Shown here: one piece after another, positions 1 to 6,743 of the stretch
Numbering within the stretch: the first letter of the stretch is position 1
How the letters are laid out: each line of letters opens with the position of its first letter
Source of the DNA: Bacteroidales bacterium
GTDB lineage: Bacteria; Bacteroidota; Bacteroidia; Bacteroidales; UBA1715
Direction of reading: 5' to 3'
Length of the DNA: 7,235 nucleotides
Assembly: GCA_017618935.1 (NCBI GenBank)
Contig: JAFZTG010000115.1
Span: 1-7,235 of the forward strand
Notes under the pieces: model-generated
The model's input: the letters and a program-made list of their open reading frames with translations, nothing else
Told to the model about the DNA's origin: nothing
Databases searched by the model: none
Program-made: the position numbers and the translations under genes

Positions 1-32
1 AATCGGCCATAACCCGTCATTGATTGAATCAT
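1..32 (-). CDS. yicC: YicC/YloC-family endoribonuclease, N-terminal fragment cut by the left edge
   Basis: Read on the minus strand, the ATG at 32-30 opens MIQSMTGYGR and then runs off the window. This decapeptide is the characteristic start of YicC/YloC proteins (usually M-I-x-S-M-T-G-[FY]-G-R), a conserved family of about 290 residues reported to act as endoribonucleases on RNA. Only ten codons and two bases are visible, so nothing can be said about the catalytic part. The gene is transcribed away from the LysM-protein gene, so the two share the intergenic region at 33-275. The assignment rests on the N-terminal motif alone; the motif is distinctive, but the fragment is short. Confidence 0.72.
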   Translation of the reverse strand, partial: MIQSMTGYGR

Positions 33-249
33 ATTCTTTAAATTTTATACAAAGAACACAAAAAAAAACGGAAAATAGAAATGTTGCCATTGAAAAAATA
101 TTGAGAGGATGTACACATCGTTTCTACCAACAGCATCACGGAATTTGTAGAGACGCCATATTATGCCGACTCACATTTATCAAAAAAATTAGTGAATAAC
201 TTGGTGATAATACAAATACAGAAACAAACGTTTTACTAATTCAAATTTA
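33..249. other. Intergenic region between divergent genes
   Basis: About 240 bases separate the yicC start from the LysM-protein start. The region is AT-rich, with an A-run at 60-68 that is a T-run in the yicC direction. No credible gene is seen. A plus-strand frame is open from the left edge to the stop at 197-199, but it runs antisense through the start of yicC and its translation resembles nothing I recognise. The region contains a degenerate inverted repeat (119-172) and, at its right end, the promoter box for the rightward genes. I could not find a convincing -7/-33 pair for yicC, although the TATAAAATTT stretch just upstream of its start on the minus strand could contribute. Confidence 0.6.
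119..172. repeat. Degenerate GTAGAGACG-type inverted repeat
   Basis: CGTTTCTAC at 119-127 and GTAGAGACG at 147-155 are inverted copies over nine positions with one mismatch (a G-U pair in RNA), separated by 19 bases. The right copy also starts a second, overlapping imperfect palindrome at 150-172, GAGACGCCA...TGCCGACTC, with two mismatches around a short AT loop. The two foldings exclude each other. The GTAGAGACG/CGTCTCTAC core resembles small palindromic repeats that recur between genes in some bacterial genomes. Calling this a decayed copy of such an element is inference from one occurrence. Confidence 0.4.
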
Positions 250-257
250 TATATTTG
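250..257 (+). promoter_or_regulatory. Bacteroidota-type -7 box upstream of the LysM-protein gene
   Basis: TATATTTG matches the Bacteroidota primary sigma factor -7 consensus TAnnTTTG at every fixed position and lies 26 bases (box start to start codon) before the ATG at 276. That geometry implies a very short leader of roughly a dozen bases. No TTTG -33 element is found at the expected 19-21 base spacing; the nearest T-run, at 231-234, is too close. It probably drives the three-gene block 276-3974. Confidence 0.6.
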
Positions 258-275
258 CGTGTTAAATGTTGAATT

Positions 276-1961
276 ATGGTTCGTAATTGTTTTTTTACTT
301 TCATATCGATACTCTTCATAGGAATCTTGTCCGTTTCGGCACAGACAAAAAGTACAGAAATACAGACAATTAACTCGGTACAATACTATATTCACACCGT
401 ACAGGCAAAAGAAACCTTTTACGGTTTGAGCAAACTCTACGGCGTTTCCATCGATGACATTCAAATGAGCAACGACAACCTTCGCTCGCTTTCCATTGGT
501 CAACAGATAAAAATTCCCGTAGTGGCTGAAACTGCCGCAGAATCACAATATAAGGACGGCGAACTCATCGTTAAGAACGGGCAGTCGTTCGTCGTTCACA
601 ACGTACAGCAAGGCGAGACGATTTATGCCTTGGCTCGCCATTACCAGACGTCGGCAGGACAAATCCTTGCGGCAAATCCTGCTATCAACAACGGACAAAT
701 TGCCATCGGCCAACAATTGTTCATACCATTCTCCGGCACGGTTGTCCCTCCACACAATATTGCTCCACAAAATGCTACCACCACTGTCAACGATAATCCT
801 TATGACACGACAAATCAACAAATAGCACAAAATGACACAACAACAATTGTGAAAAAAAACGATGTGTACATAAGTCTTATGTTGCCCTTCTTCCTTGACA
901 AAAATACACAACAGAGCGACGAAGGCATCATTAACAAACCAAAGGAAATTTATACCCACACATATCAATTCCTTGAATACTACGAAGGCGTGCTTATGGC
1001 GATTGACACACTGAAAAGCCGCGGAATGAACATCACGTTAGATGTGATTGAATCAAACAACGACTCTACATCAATCAATATCAGCAAGATAAAAACGAAC
1101 ACGAATCTGATTATCGGGCCTGTTTTCCCGAAGACATTTCCTGCCGTAGCCGGTTTTGCGAAACGACATTCCATTCCTATCATTTCTCCCCTTTCTACCG
1201 AAGAGACCAATGCCACGAATCCGTTTGTCGTTCAAATGAACACGCCACAAAAGTTCCGCTTCAAGGCAATGGTCGATTATATAATTCAACACAACGATCA
1301 TACGCACGTGTGTATAGTATACAACAACGAATCGTTGGAGAAAAAAAGCATGAATTTATGCAAGGCTGCATTCAACGAACGGAAAAGCGACTTGGAATCA
1401 AAACATATCTCATTTGAGGAAATCTATTTCCCGTCGGCAGGAACTGCGGGCTTAGACAGAGCATTGAGCAAGAAAGAAAATGCAATCGTTGTCGTTTTGT
1501 CGAAACAACAAGCATTTGCCAACAATATCGTGACAAAACTATATCAAGCATCAAAATCGCATAAAATCGAGTTATGGGGATTACCACAATGGGAAACCTA
1601 CGAAAATCTGGAATTGGATTTCTTGTATGACCTAAAATTCAAACTTGTCACAAGTGGCGAGGTTGACTACACGTCTCCCCTTGCAAATCAGTTCATCAAA
1701 CGATATAGAGAAAAATACGGCACGGAGCCGACGAAATTCAGTTTCCAAGGATATGACCAAATGTTGTACATTGTAAACCAATATGCAACGACAGCCGATT
1801 TCATCAACGATTTAGTACAAGACAGCACGATTGACGGGTTATACAACGACTTCAAATTCTTCAGAAAAGACGGAGCCACGGTCAATACTGCATCGTTCAT
1901 CGTGGAATACGACAAGGCAACGTTCAACCGTTACACAACTGCTTATAATCCAAATAATTAA
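276..1961 (+). CDS. Secreted LysM-domain protein with a type 1 periplasmic-binding fold
   Basis: The 561-residue product has a signal peptide at 1-22 with likely cleavage after VSA, before Q23, and no lipobox cysteine. Two LysM modules follow, at about 37-82 (YYIHTVQAKETFYGLSKLYG...IGQQIKIPV, partial) and 104-152 (FVVHNVQQGETIYALARHY...IGQQLFIPF, partial); such modules bind peptidoglycan glycan strands. A Q/N/T-rich linker spans about 153-195. Residues about 197-553 resemble type 1 periplasmic-binding proteins of the Leu/Ile/Val receptor class, with cues such as EYYEGVLMAID, IIGPVFP, IPIISPLS and the late SFQGYDQMLYIV. Relatives are often labelled amino-acid ABC transporter substrate-binding proteins, but no permease or ATPase gene is adjacent and LysM anchoring suits a sensor or scaffold better. 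The ligand is unknown. The start is supported by the signal peptide and the promoter box 26 bases upstream. It is the first gene of a tight three-gene block. Confidence 0.87.
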   Translation: MVRNCFFTFISILFIGILSVSAQTKSTEIQTINSVQYYIHTVQAKETFYGLSKLYGVSIDDIQMSNDNLRSLSIGQQIKIPVVAETAAESQYKDGELIVKNGQSFVVHNVQQGETIYALARHYQTSAGQILAANPAINNGQIAIGQQLFIPFSGTVVPPHNIAPQNATTTVNDNPYDTTNQQIAQNDTTTIVKKNDVYISLMLPFFLDKNTQQSDEGIINKPKEIYTHTYQFLEYYEGVLMAIDTLKSRGMNITLDVIESNNDSTSINISKIKTNTNLIIGPVFPKTFPAVAGFAKRHSIPIISPLSTEETNATNPFVVQMNTPQKFRFKAMVDYIIQHNDHTHVCIVYNNESLEKKSMNLCKAAFNERKSDLESKHISFEEIYFPSAGTAGLDRALSKKENAIVVVLSKQQAFANNIVTKLYQASKSHKIELWGLPQWETYENLELDFLYDLKFKLVTSGEVDYTSPLANQFIKRYREKYGTEPTKFSFQGYDQMLYIVNQYATTADFINDLVQDSTIDGLYNDFKFFRKDGATVNTASFIVEYDKATFNRYTTAYNPNN

Positions 1962-1967
1962 CCACGT

Positions 1968-3341
1968 ATGGCATCACCAGCGGTTTTAGGACGAGGAAAC
2001 CTACAAAAACTTTTATTGGCTTATTCAGGACCGGCAATATTGGCTATGATGGCCATGTCGGTTTACAATATAATCGACAGCATTTTCATAGGACGAGGCG
2101 TAGGTGCGTTGGCACTTTCAGGTTTGGCAATCACCATGCCCATCATGAACCTATCGGCGGCGTTCGGCGCTATGGTCGGTGCTGGCGGAGCGACGCTCAC
2201 CTCAATCAAGATGGGCCAACAAGACTACGACGATGCGACAAAAGTGTTGGGTAACGTGGTGTCACTCAACCTGATACTTGGTTTTGTGCTGATGTTTCTT
2301 GGGCTTTATTTCATTGACGAACTACTCTACTTGTTCGGAGCAAGCGAAGACACTATTCCCTATGCACGAGACTTTATGCAAATCATTTTATTGGGTAACC
2401 CCATTACACATTTGTATCTTGGACTGAACAACGAAATCCGTGCCTCTGGCTATCCTCAAAAAGCGATGAGAATCACACTGTTAACTGTCGTGATTAACGC
2501 TGCATTGGCGCCAATCTTCATTTTCGTATTCAACTGGGGAATCCGTGGAGCCGCATTGGCAACCGTATTGGCACAAACCGTAGCATTGATTATTGTGTTG
2601 GTTCACTTGGCTAACAAGGAAAATTTCCTTCATTTCAAACGTGGATCGTTCCGCATTATCAAACGAATCACGGGTGGCATACTTTCGATTGGAATGGCTC
2701 CATTCACATTACACTCGTGTTCGTGCATCATTATCATACTCATTAACAACCAGTTAGCAAAGCATGGCGGCGATATGTCAGTTGGTGCATACGGAATTGT
2801 GAATCGATTAGTCATGCTGTTTGCCACAATAGTAATGGGACTCAACCAAGGTATGCAACCGATTGCGGGTTTCAACTACGGAGCACAAATCTATTCCCGT
2901 GTGAGAAAAGTGCTGAAACTTACCATAATATATGCCACAATCGTCATGGGATTCGCATTTGCCATCGGCGAAGGAATTCCACGTTTATTGGTGCAAATTT
3001 TTACCGACGACGAAGAACTTATCAGTCAGTCAATCATAGGATTACGTATGACCGTACTCCTCTTCCCCGTTGTCGGTTTCCAAATGGTTGCATCGAACTT
3101 TTTCCAATCTATAGGAAAAGCCTCCACAGCCGTTTTGCTGTCGGCTTCGCGACAATTATTGATTTTGATACCTCTTTTGACCATATTACCAAATTATTTG
3201 GGGACACTTGGAGTGTGGGTTTCCATGCCAATTTCCGATGGATTGGCAACCATATTATCCACATTCCTATTGACGAAAGAGATGAAAAAATTTAGGACAT
3301 TGCAGGACAAACCATTTTCTCTTGAAGAAAAACAAAAATAA
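1968..3341 (+). CDS. MATE-family multidrug efflux transporter
   Basis: A 457-residue inner-membrane protein, a normal length for MATE exporters, which use Na+ or H+ gradients to expel cationic drugs or metabolites. It reads as about twelve hydrophobic segments in two related halves of six. Family cues include the N-terminal LLLAYSGPAI and DSIFIGRGVGALALSGLA (about 37-54), RASGYPQKAM at 158-167 and, in the second half, GLNQGMQPIAGFNYGA at 291-306 and FFQSIGKAS at 378-386, the counterpart of the RASGYPQKA motif. The GxxQGxQPxxGxNYGA signature favours the MepA/NorM-like prokaryotic branch. The tail after about residue 437 is charged and cytoplasmic. It begins 6 bases after the LysM-protein stop and ends 6 bases before the next start, so the three genes are probably co-transcribed. 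Its substrate cannot be predicted from the sequence. Confidence 0.93.
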   Translation: MASPAVLGRGNLQKLLLAYSGPAILAMMAMSVYNIIDSIFIGRGVGALALSGLAITMPIMNLSAAFGAMVGAGGATLTSIKMGQQDYDDATKVLGNVVSLNLILGFVLMFLGLYFIDELLYLFGASEDTIPYARDFMQIILLGNPITHLYLGLNNEIRASGYPQKAMRITLLTVVINAALAPIFIFVFNWGIRGAALATVLAQTVALIIVLVHLANKENFLHFKRGSFRIIKRITGGILSIGMAPFTLHSCSCIIIILINNQLAKHGGDMSVGAYGIVNRLVMLFATIVMGLNQGMQPIAGFNYGAQIYSRVRKVLKLTIIYATIVMGFAFAIGEGIPRLLVQIFTDDEELISQSIIGLRMTVLLFPVVGFQMVASNFFQSIGKASTAVLLSASRQLLILIPLLTILPNYLGTLGVWVSMPISDGLATILSTFLLTKEMKKFRTLQDKPFSLEEKQK

Positions 3342-3347
3342 AAAGTC

Positions 3348-3974
3348 ATGGAAAATATCATCATCAGCATCGGACGGCAATTTGGAAGTGGCGGAAGAGT
3401 CATTGGCAAGGCACTTGCCCAAAAACTCAATTTTGATTATTACGACAAGGAATTATTGACCTTGGCGGCAAAAGAGAATGGCATTTCGCCAGAATTTTTT
3501 GAACATTCCGACGAAAAATCCTTTCCTCTATTGGAACAAGCGTCACATTGGTTTGAGAACTTAGGAATCAATAACCCATTCAGTTCCAGCGTATTATCGA
3601 ATGATGCATTATTCAAGATGCAATCCGACACAATAAAAAAACTTGCCGAAGAAAAATCTTTCGTCATTTTAGGTCGCTGTTCCGACTACATTCTCCGTGA
3701 CAATCCAAACTGTATCAGCATTTTCCTTCATTCTACCGAAGAAGAACGGGCAAAACGCATTTGCGAGAGAATGCAAATCACCGAAGAAGAAGCAATTGTC
3801 CGTATGCACGAAGAAGACAAGAAACGTGCGGCATACTATAATTTTTATTCAAACAAAATTTGGGGTGACGCAAAAACCTACAACCTGTCTATCGACATCT
3901 CTAAATTAGGAGAAACACAGACGTTAGAGTTCATTTTGGCATACATAAAAAAGAGATTTCCCGAAAGATTTTAA
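3348..3974 (+). CDS. Cytidylate kinase-like family protein
   Basis: A 208-residue soluble protein with the P-loop nucleotide kinase layout. The nucleotide-binding loop is in ISIGRQFGSGGRVIG (residues 6-20), followed by YYDKELL (31-37), FVILGRCSDYIL (105-116, the second core strand and a conserved GR), and a charged LID-like helix region EEERAKRICERM (131-142) leading to DKKRAAYYNFYSNKIWGDA (157-175) and the NLSIDISKLG strand (179-188). This pattern is typical of the cytidylate kinase-like family rather than classical Cmk. As in that family, the loop reads GSGGR where Cmk has GSGKGT, so the usual Walker A lysine is absent and position 16 is glycine. Phosphoryl transfer to CMP is therefore an assumption and the true substrate is unknown. 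It lies 6 bases after the MATE gene, at the end of the block, followed by a candidate terminator. Confidence 0.85.
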   Translation: MENIIISIGRQFGSGGRVIGKALAQKLNFDYYDKELLTLAAKENGISPEFFEHSDEKSFPLLEQASHWFENLGINNPFSSSVLSNDALFKMQSDTIKKLAEEKSFVILGRCSDYILRDNPNCISIFLHSTEEERAKRICERMQITEEEAIVRMHEEDKKRAAYYNFYSNKIWGDAKTYNLSIDISKLGETQTLEFILAYIKKRFPERF

Positions 3975-4022
3975 ATCTTGTGAAAAACACGTAGAAAATT
4001 CTATCGTAGATAAGATTTTTTT
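3973..4022 (+). terminator. Candidate intrinsic terminator at the end of the first gene block
   Basis: AAATCTT at 3973-3979, overlapping the kinase-like stop codon, is the exact inverse of AAGATTT at 4012-4018, and the downstream arm continues into a run of seven T (4016-4022). The 32-base interior holds a smaller hairpin, TAGA/TCTA around AAAT (3992-4003), and an alternative TCTA-TCG-TAGA at 4000-4010. The stem is AT-rich with only one G-C pair, so termination may be weak. The position between the two gene blocks supports the call. Confidence 0.4.
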
Positions 4023-4025
4023 CAT

Positions 4026-4033
4026 TATATTAG
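4026..4033 (+). promoter_or_regulatory. Probable -7 box upstream of the acyloxyacyl hydrolase gene
   Basis: TATATTAG matches TAnnTTTG at five of six fixed positions and lies 24 bases before the GTG start, almost the same geometry as the 250-257 box before its ATG. No -33 TTTG is visible at the expected spacing. It sits immediately after the T-run of the candidate terminator, consistent with a separate transcript for the second block. Confidence 0.45.
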
Positions 4034-4049
4034 CAAAAATTTTTGTGAA

Positions 4050-5306
4050 GTGGAAAGAATCTTACATATAGCAATCGCATTAGTATTGGCCCTCCCCGTT
4101 TTTTCTCAAGAAGCGGAAGAAAATACCGAACGAATAGAAGAAACGCAGATTGTTGAACAACCTCAAGCAACCCCAATAGTTGAGCAAAGCCAACCCAGCA
4201 ACGACATAGCAACTGGAGGAACTATTACGCCTCATTTTTCGTGCGATTATTTGCACGGAAAACTTTTCAAGGCGAAAGACATTCCTAACACCATCGGCTC
4301 AAATTATTTCCAACTATCGGCTACATTAAGCACGGGAACGCAACCTGGCAGTTATTTCAACTGGTACAAAAAACCAGAAATAGGACTTACGTTTATGTGC
4401 GGATTGCTGGGTAATTATGACGTTTTGGGTTCCGTGTTTGCCCTTTACCCTACGTGGAAATATTCCTTTTTTGAAACATCAGACATCGGTTTGAGCATTA
4501 AATTAGGTACTGGATTGGCTTGGTTTACAAATCCTTACGACAAATTTGACAATAGCGGAAATACGTTAATCGGTTCGCATTTGAACAACGGGACGGAAAT
4601 CGGGCTCAATGCGTGGTTTCGTTTCCATCCTCAATGGAAAATCGAGGCAGGGACATCGTTCTTGCATTTTTCAAACTGCCACACAAAAATTCCAAATATC
4701 GGCATAAACGACCTAACCGCAAAAGTTGGCGTTGTGTATGAACCAGGAACATTGAAAGACAAGACAACGAGAGTTCGCCATCTTCCTGCAATGGATTCTG
4801 CATGGAAGAAAACAATCATGGTATCGTTAGGTCGCCACAAATTGGCAAACACAACCTACCCGACCGACGGTCCTTCATATAATGTATATAAACTCTCAGG
4901 ATATGTTTCGAAACGATTGACAAACATCAATGAGATTCAATTCGGTGCATCGGTTTCTTACTACGAAGGGTATTACGAATTTATACACCTGACCGACTAT
5001 TACAAACATTTCCAGCACCTTATGTCGTCAGTGGTTATGTTGCACATAGGTCACGAATTTTTAATCAATCGATTCGGTTTCGACACGGATTTGGGCATAA
5101 AAGTCTTCAATCCGTTCCATCGTTCTTATTTCTTGAATAAGGACAACTCATTGTGGCACAAGGCATATCTTGCTCCAAAAATCGGATTCAAGTTCTATCC
5201 GATTTGGAACTCATTTGACAAACAGAAATTAGCATTGGGAATCTATATCAAGTCAAACGGTTTGCAAGCTGATTATTTAGAATATAGTTTATCATATACC
5301 TTTTAG
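4050..5306 (+). CDS. Outer-membrane acyloxyacyl hydrolase, PagL-like lipid A deacylase family
   Basis: The 418-residue product starts at GTG. No in-frame ATG lies between the upstream stop (4011-4013) and this codon, and the GTG opens directly into a signal peptide (residues 1-19, cleavage after VFS before Q20). A short E/Q/P-rich linker (20-55) follows, then an alternating beta-strand pattern ending in a C-terminal phenylalanine, typical of outer-membrane barrels. The PagL-like active-site segment is SFLHFSNCHTKIPNIGIN at 203-220, preceded by GTGLAWFTNPYDK (153-165). H207 and S209 correspond to the His-x-Ser pair of PagL, which removes a 3-linked acyl chain from lipid A. By spacing alone, the acidic third residue could be D221. 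PagL itself is under half this size; the C-terminal half (about 250-418) adds more barrel strands, as in other Bacteroidota members. Deacylation of lipid A is inferred. The next gene begins 3 bases downstream. Confidence 0.82.
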   Translation: MERILHIAIALVLALPVFSQEAEENTERIEETQIVEQPQATPIVEQSQPSNDIATGGTITPHFSCDYLHGKLFKAKDIPNTIGSNYFQLSATLSTGTQPGSYFNWYKKPEIGLTFMCGLLGNYDVLGSVFALYPTWKYSFFETSDIGLSIKLGTGLAWFTNPYDKFDNSGNTLIGSHLNNGTEIGLNAWFRFHPQWKIEAGTSFLHFSNCHTKIPNIGINDLTAKVGVVYEPGTLKDKTTRVRHLPAMDSAWKKTIMVSLGRHKLANTTYPTDGPSYNVYKLSGYVSKRLTNINEIQFGASVSYYEGYYEFIHLTDYYKHFQHLMSSVVMLHIGHEFLINRFGFDTDLGIKVFNPFHRSYFLNKDNSLWHKAYLAPKIGFKFYPIWNSFDKQKLALGIYIKSNGLQADYLEYSLSYTF

Positions 5307-5309
5307 CTT

Positions 5310-6743
5310 ATGAAAAAACAATGGATAATACGGTTGGTTTGTATTCTGTTGCTTCTGCAAAGCCCCAGCTTGTATGCCCAAAAGGCACTACAAAAAGAAC
5401 TTGACAACTACTGTTCCGACAAGAATTTTCAACATGCGCAAGTGAGCGTATGCGTGAGAGATTTGGAATCAAGCAATATTTTGGCAAGCGTCAATGGTGA
5501 AAAATCAATGACACCTGCATCCATTGTAAAACTATACACTTCGGCTGCGGCTCTCGCCTATTTGGGTGACGATTTCCGTTTTAAGACGGTGCTTGGCTAT
5601 ACAGGAACGATTGAAAAGAACGGAACGCTGAACGGTGACATTGTTGTTGTGGGTGGTGGCGACCCAACAATGGGCTCGAAATTCTTCCCCTCAACGAAAT
5701 CGTTTATCGACACTATAACAAAAGCCGTACTTGACGCCGGTATCACAAAAATCAAAGGTCACGTCATCATTGATTGTTCTATTTATAAAGATGACAAGGA
5801 ATCAATTCCTTCCACATGGCTATTTGACGACTTCGGTAAAGACTATGCGGCAGGCGTGTTCCCTGTTTCTTATCAGGACAATATCTTTCAAATTAGCATT
5901 AAGACAGGTGAAAAAGGCGAAATAGCCGAAGTGAACGACACGAATCAAAACGTGACGATAGACGGTACGACGGGAGATTCCACACTTTTGCTTCATTCTA
6001 ACGCCGATGACCAGTTGGTGAAAATTACGGGCTATATTCCACCCAACAGAAACGAATATGTTGTGAGAAGCGCAATGCCTTCGCCACCCGACGTGTTGGG
6101 AATGGAACTTCATATGGCATTTTTCAGAAAAGGTTTGGTACAATACACGCACGAATACAAGATTTCCAAAAAGAGTATTTCGTCAATCAAAGTCTTGAAA
6201 GAGATTTATTCACCTCAGTTACAGTACATTGTAGCCATAATGAACTATTATAGCAGCAACAACTATGCGGAACATTTGGTTAAATATCTCGCCTATTCCC
6301 AAAAAGGTTCAGGAACATTCCTAAACGGAGCCTTGTGCGTTATGTCATATATGAAAACATTAGGCGTGGAAACCTCTGGTCTATCGTTATTTGACGGAAG
6401 TGGACTTTCACGTACCGACATCTCAAATGCAAACCACATGTCGGAATTTCTTGTAAAAGAATACAATAAAGTTGGTGGAAAGGAATCCTCATTCTACAAG
6501 AGTCTTCCTACATCAGGACGAAGTGGAACACTTCGTTCGTTCCCGTTCCCTCCTACCTTGGTTGACAAAATTCATGCAAAAACAGGTTCAATGTCGGGCA
6601 TACGAAACCTTGCCGGTTATATGGAAACAAAATCAGGAAAAATGGTTGCTTTCTGTCTGATGTTCAACGGTTGCTTCGATACCGATTATGAAATGAAGGA
6701 AAAAGAAGCCAAAATGCTTGAAATGATTTATAACAATTACTAA
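5310..6743 (+). CDS. dacB: D-alanyl-D-alanine carboxypeptidase/endopeptidase, PBP4 type (peptidase family S13)
   Basis: A 477-residue exported protein, close to the length of E. coli DacB. It cleaves the terminal D-Ala from peptidoglycan stem peptides and can cut D-Ala-meso-DAP cross-links in the periplasm. A signal peptide occupies 1-23 (basic MKKQWIIR, hydrophobic core, cleavage after LYA before Q24). The three penicillin-binding motifs are all present: SIVK at 71-74 with the nucleophile S71, SNN at 316-318 (SxN motif), and KTG at 424-426. Supporting family cues are GGGDPTMGS (115-123), LFDGSGLSRTD (360-370) and TSGRSGTL (401-408). The region between about 125 and 255 corresponds to the extra domains inserted in PBP4 enzymes. 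No membrane-anchoring C-terminal helix is visible, so it is probably soluble or peripherally attached. It starts 3 bases after the acyloxyacyl hydrolase stop and its own stop overlaps the next start, so it is part of a co-transcribed block. Confidence 0.95.
   Translation: MKKQWIIRLVCILLLLQSPSLYAQKALQKELDNYCSDKNFQHAQVSVCVRDLESSNILASVNGEKSMTPASIVKLYTSAAALAYLGDDFRFKTVLGYTGTIEKNGTLNGDIVVVGGGDPTMGSKFFPSTKSFIDTITKAVLDAGITKIKGHVIIDCSIYKDDKESIPSTWLFDDFGKDYAAGVFPVSYQDNIFQISIKTGEKGEIAEVNDTNQNVTIDGTTGDSTLLLHSNADDQLVKITGYIPPNRNEYVVRSAMPSPPDVLGMELHMAFFRKGLVQYTHEYKISKKSISSIKVLKEIYSPQLQYIVAIMNYYSSNNYAEHLVKYLAYSQKGSGTFLNGALCVMSYMKTLGVETSGLSLFDGSGLSRTDISNANHMSEFLVKEYNKVGGKESSFYKSLPTSGRSGTLRSFPFPPTLVDKIHAKTGSMSGIRNLAGYMETKSGKMVAFCLMFNGCFDTDYEMKEKEAKMLEMIYNNY

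Noticed and set aside
2..199. Plus-strand frame open from the left edge to a stop at 197-199 (about 65 residues), a possible C-terminal end of an upstream gene
   Set aside because: It runs antisense through the start of the YicC reading frame, is rich in A-run codons, and its translation resembles no family I know. The minus-strand MIQSMTGYGR is far stronger evidence.
177..210. TTATCA (177-182) and TGATAA (205-210) as a regulatory hairpin
   Set aside because: Only six AT-rich pairs around a 22-base loop, expected by chance in this composition, with no supporting context.
543..968. Minus-strand open frame of 141 codons inside the LysM-protein gene
   Set aside because: It is fully antisense to a well-supported coding sequence, has a cysteine- and valine-rich composition typical of shadow frames, and shows no recognisable domain.
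276..1961. Annotation of the LysM protein as an ABC-transporter substrate-binding protein
   Set aside because: The fold is similar, but the LysM modules and the absence of adjacent permease or ATPase genes do not support a transport role, so I kept a fold-based name.
5820..6152. Minus-strand open frame of 110 codons inside dacB
   Set aside because: It is antisense to the PBP4 gene with its complete catalytic motifs; no family resemblance and no promoter or start context.
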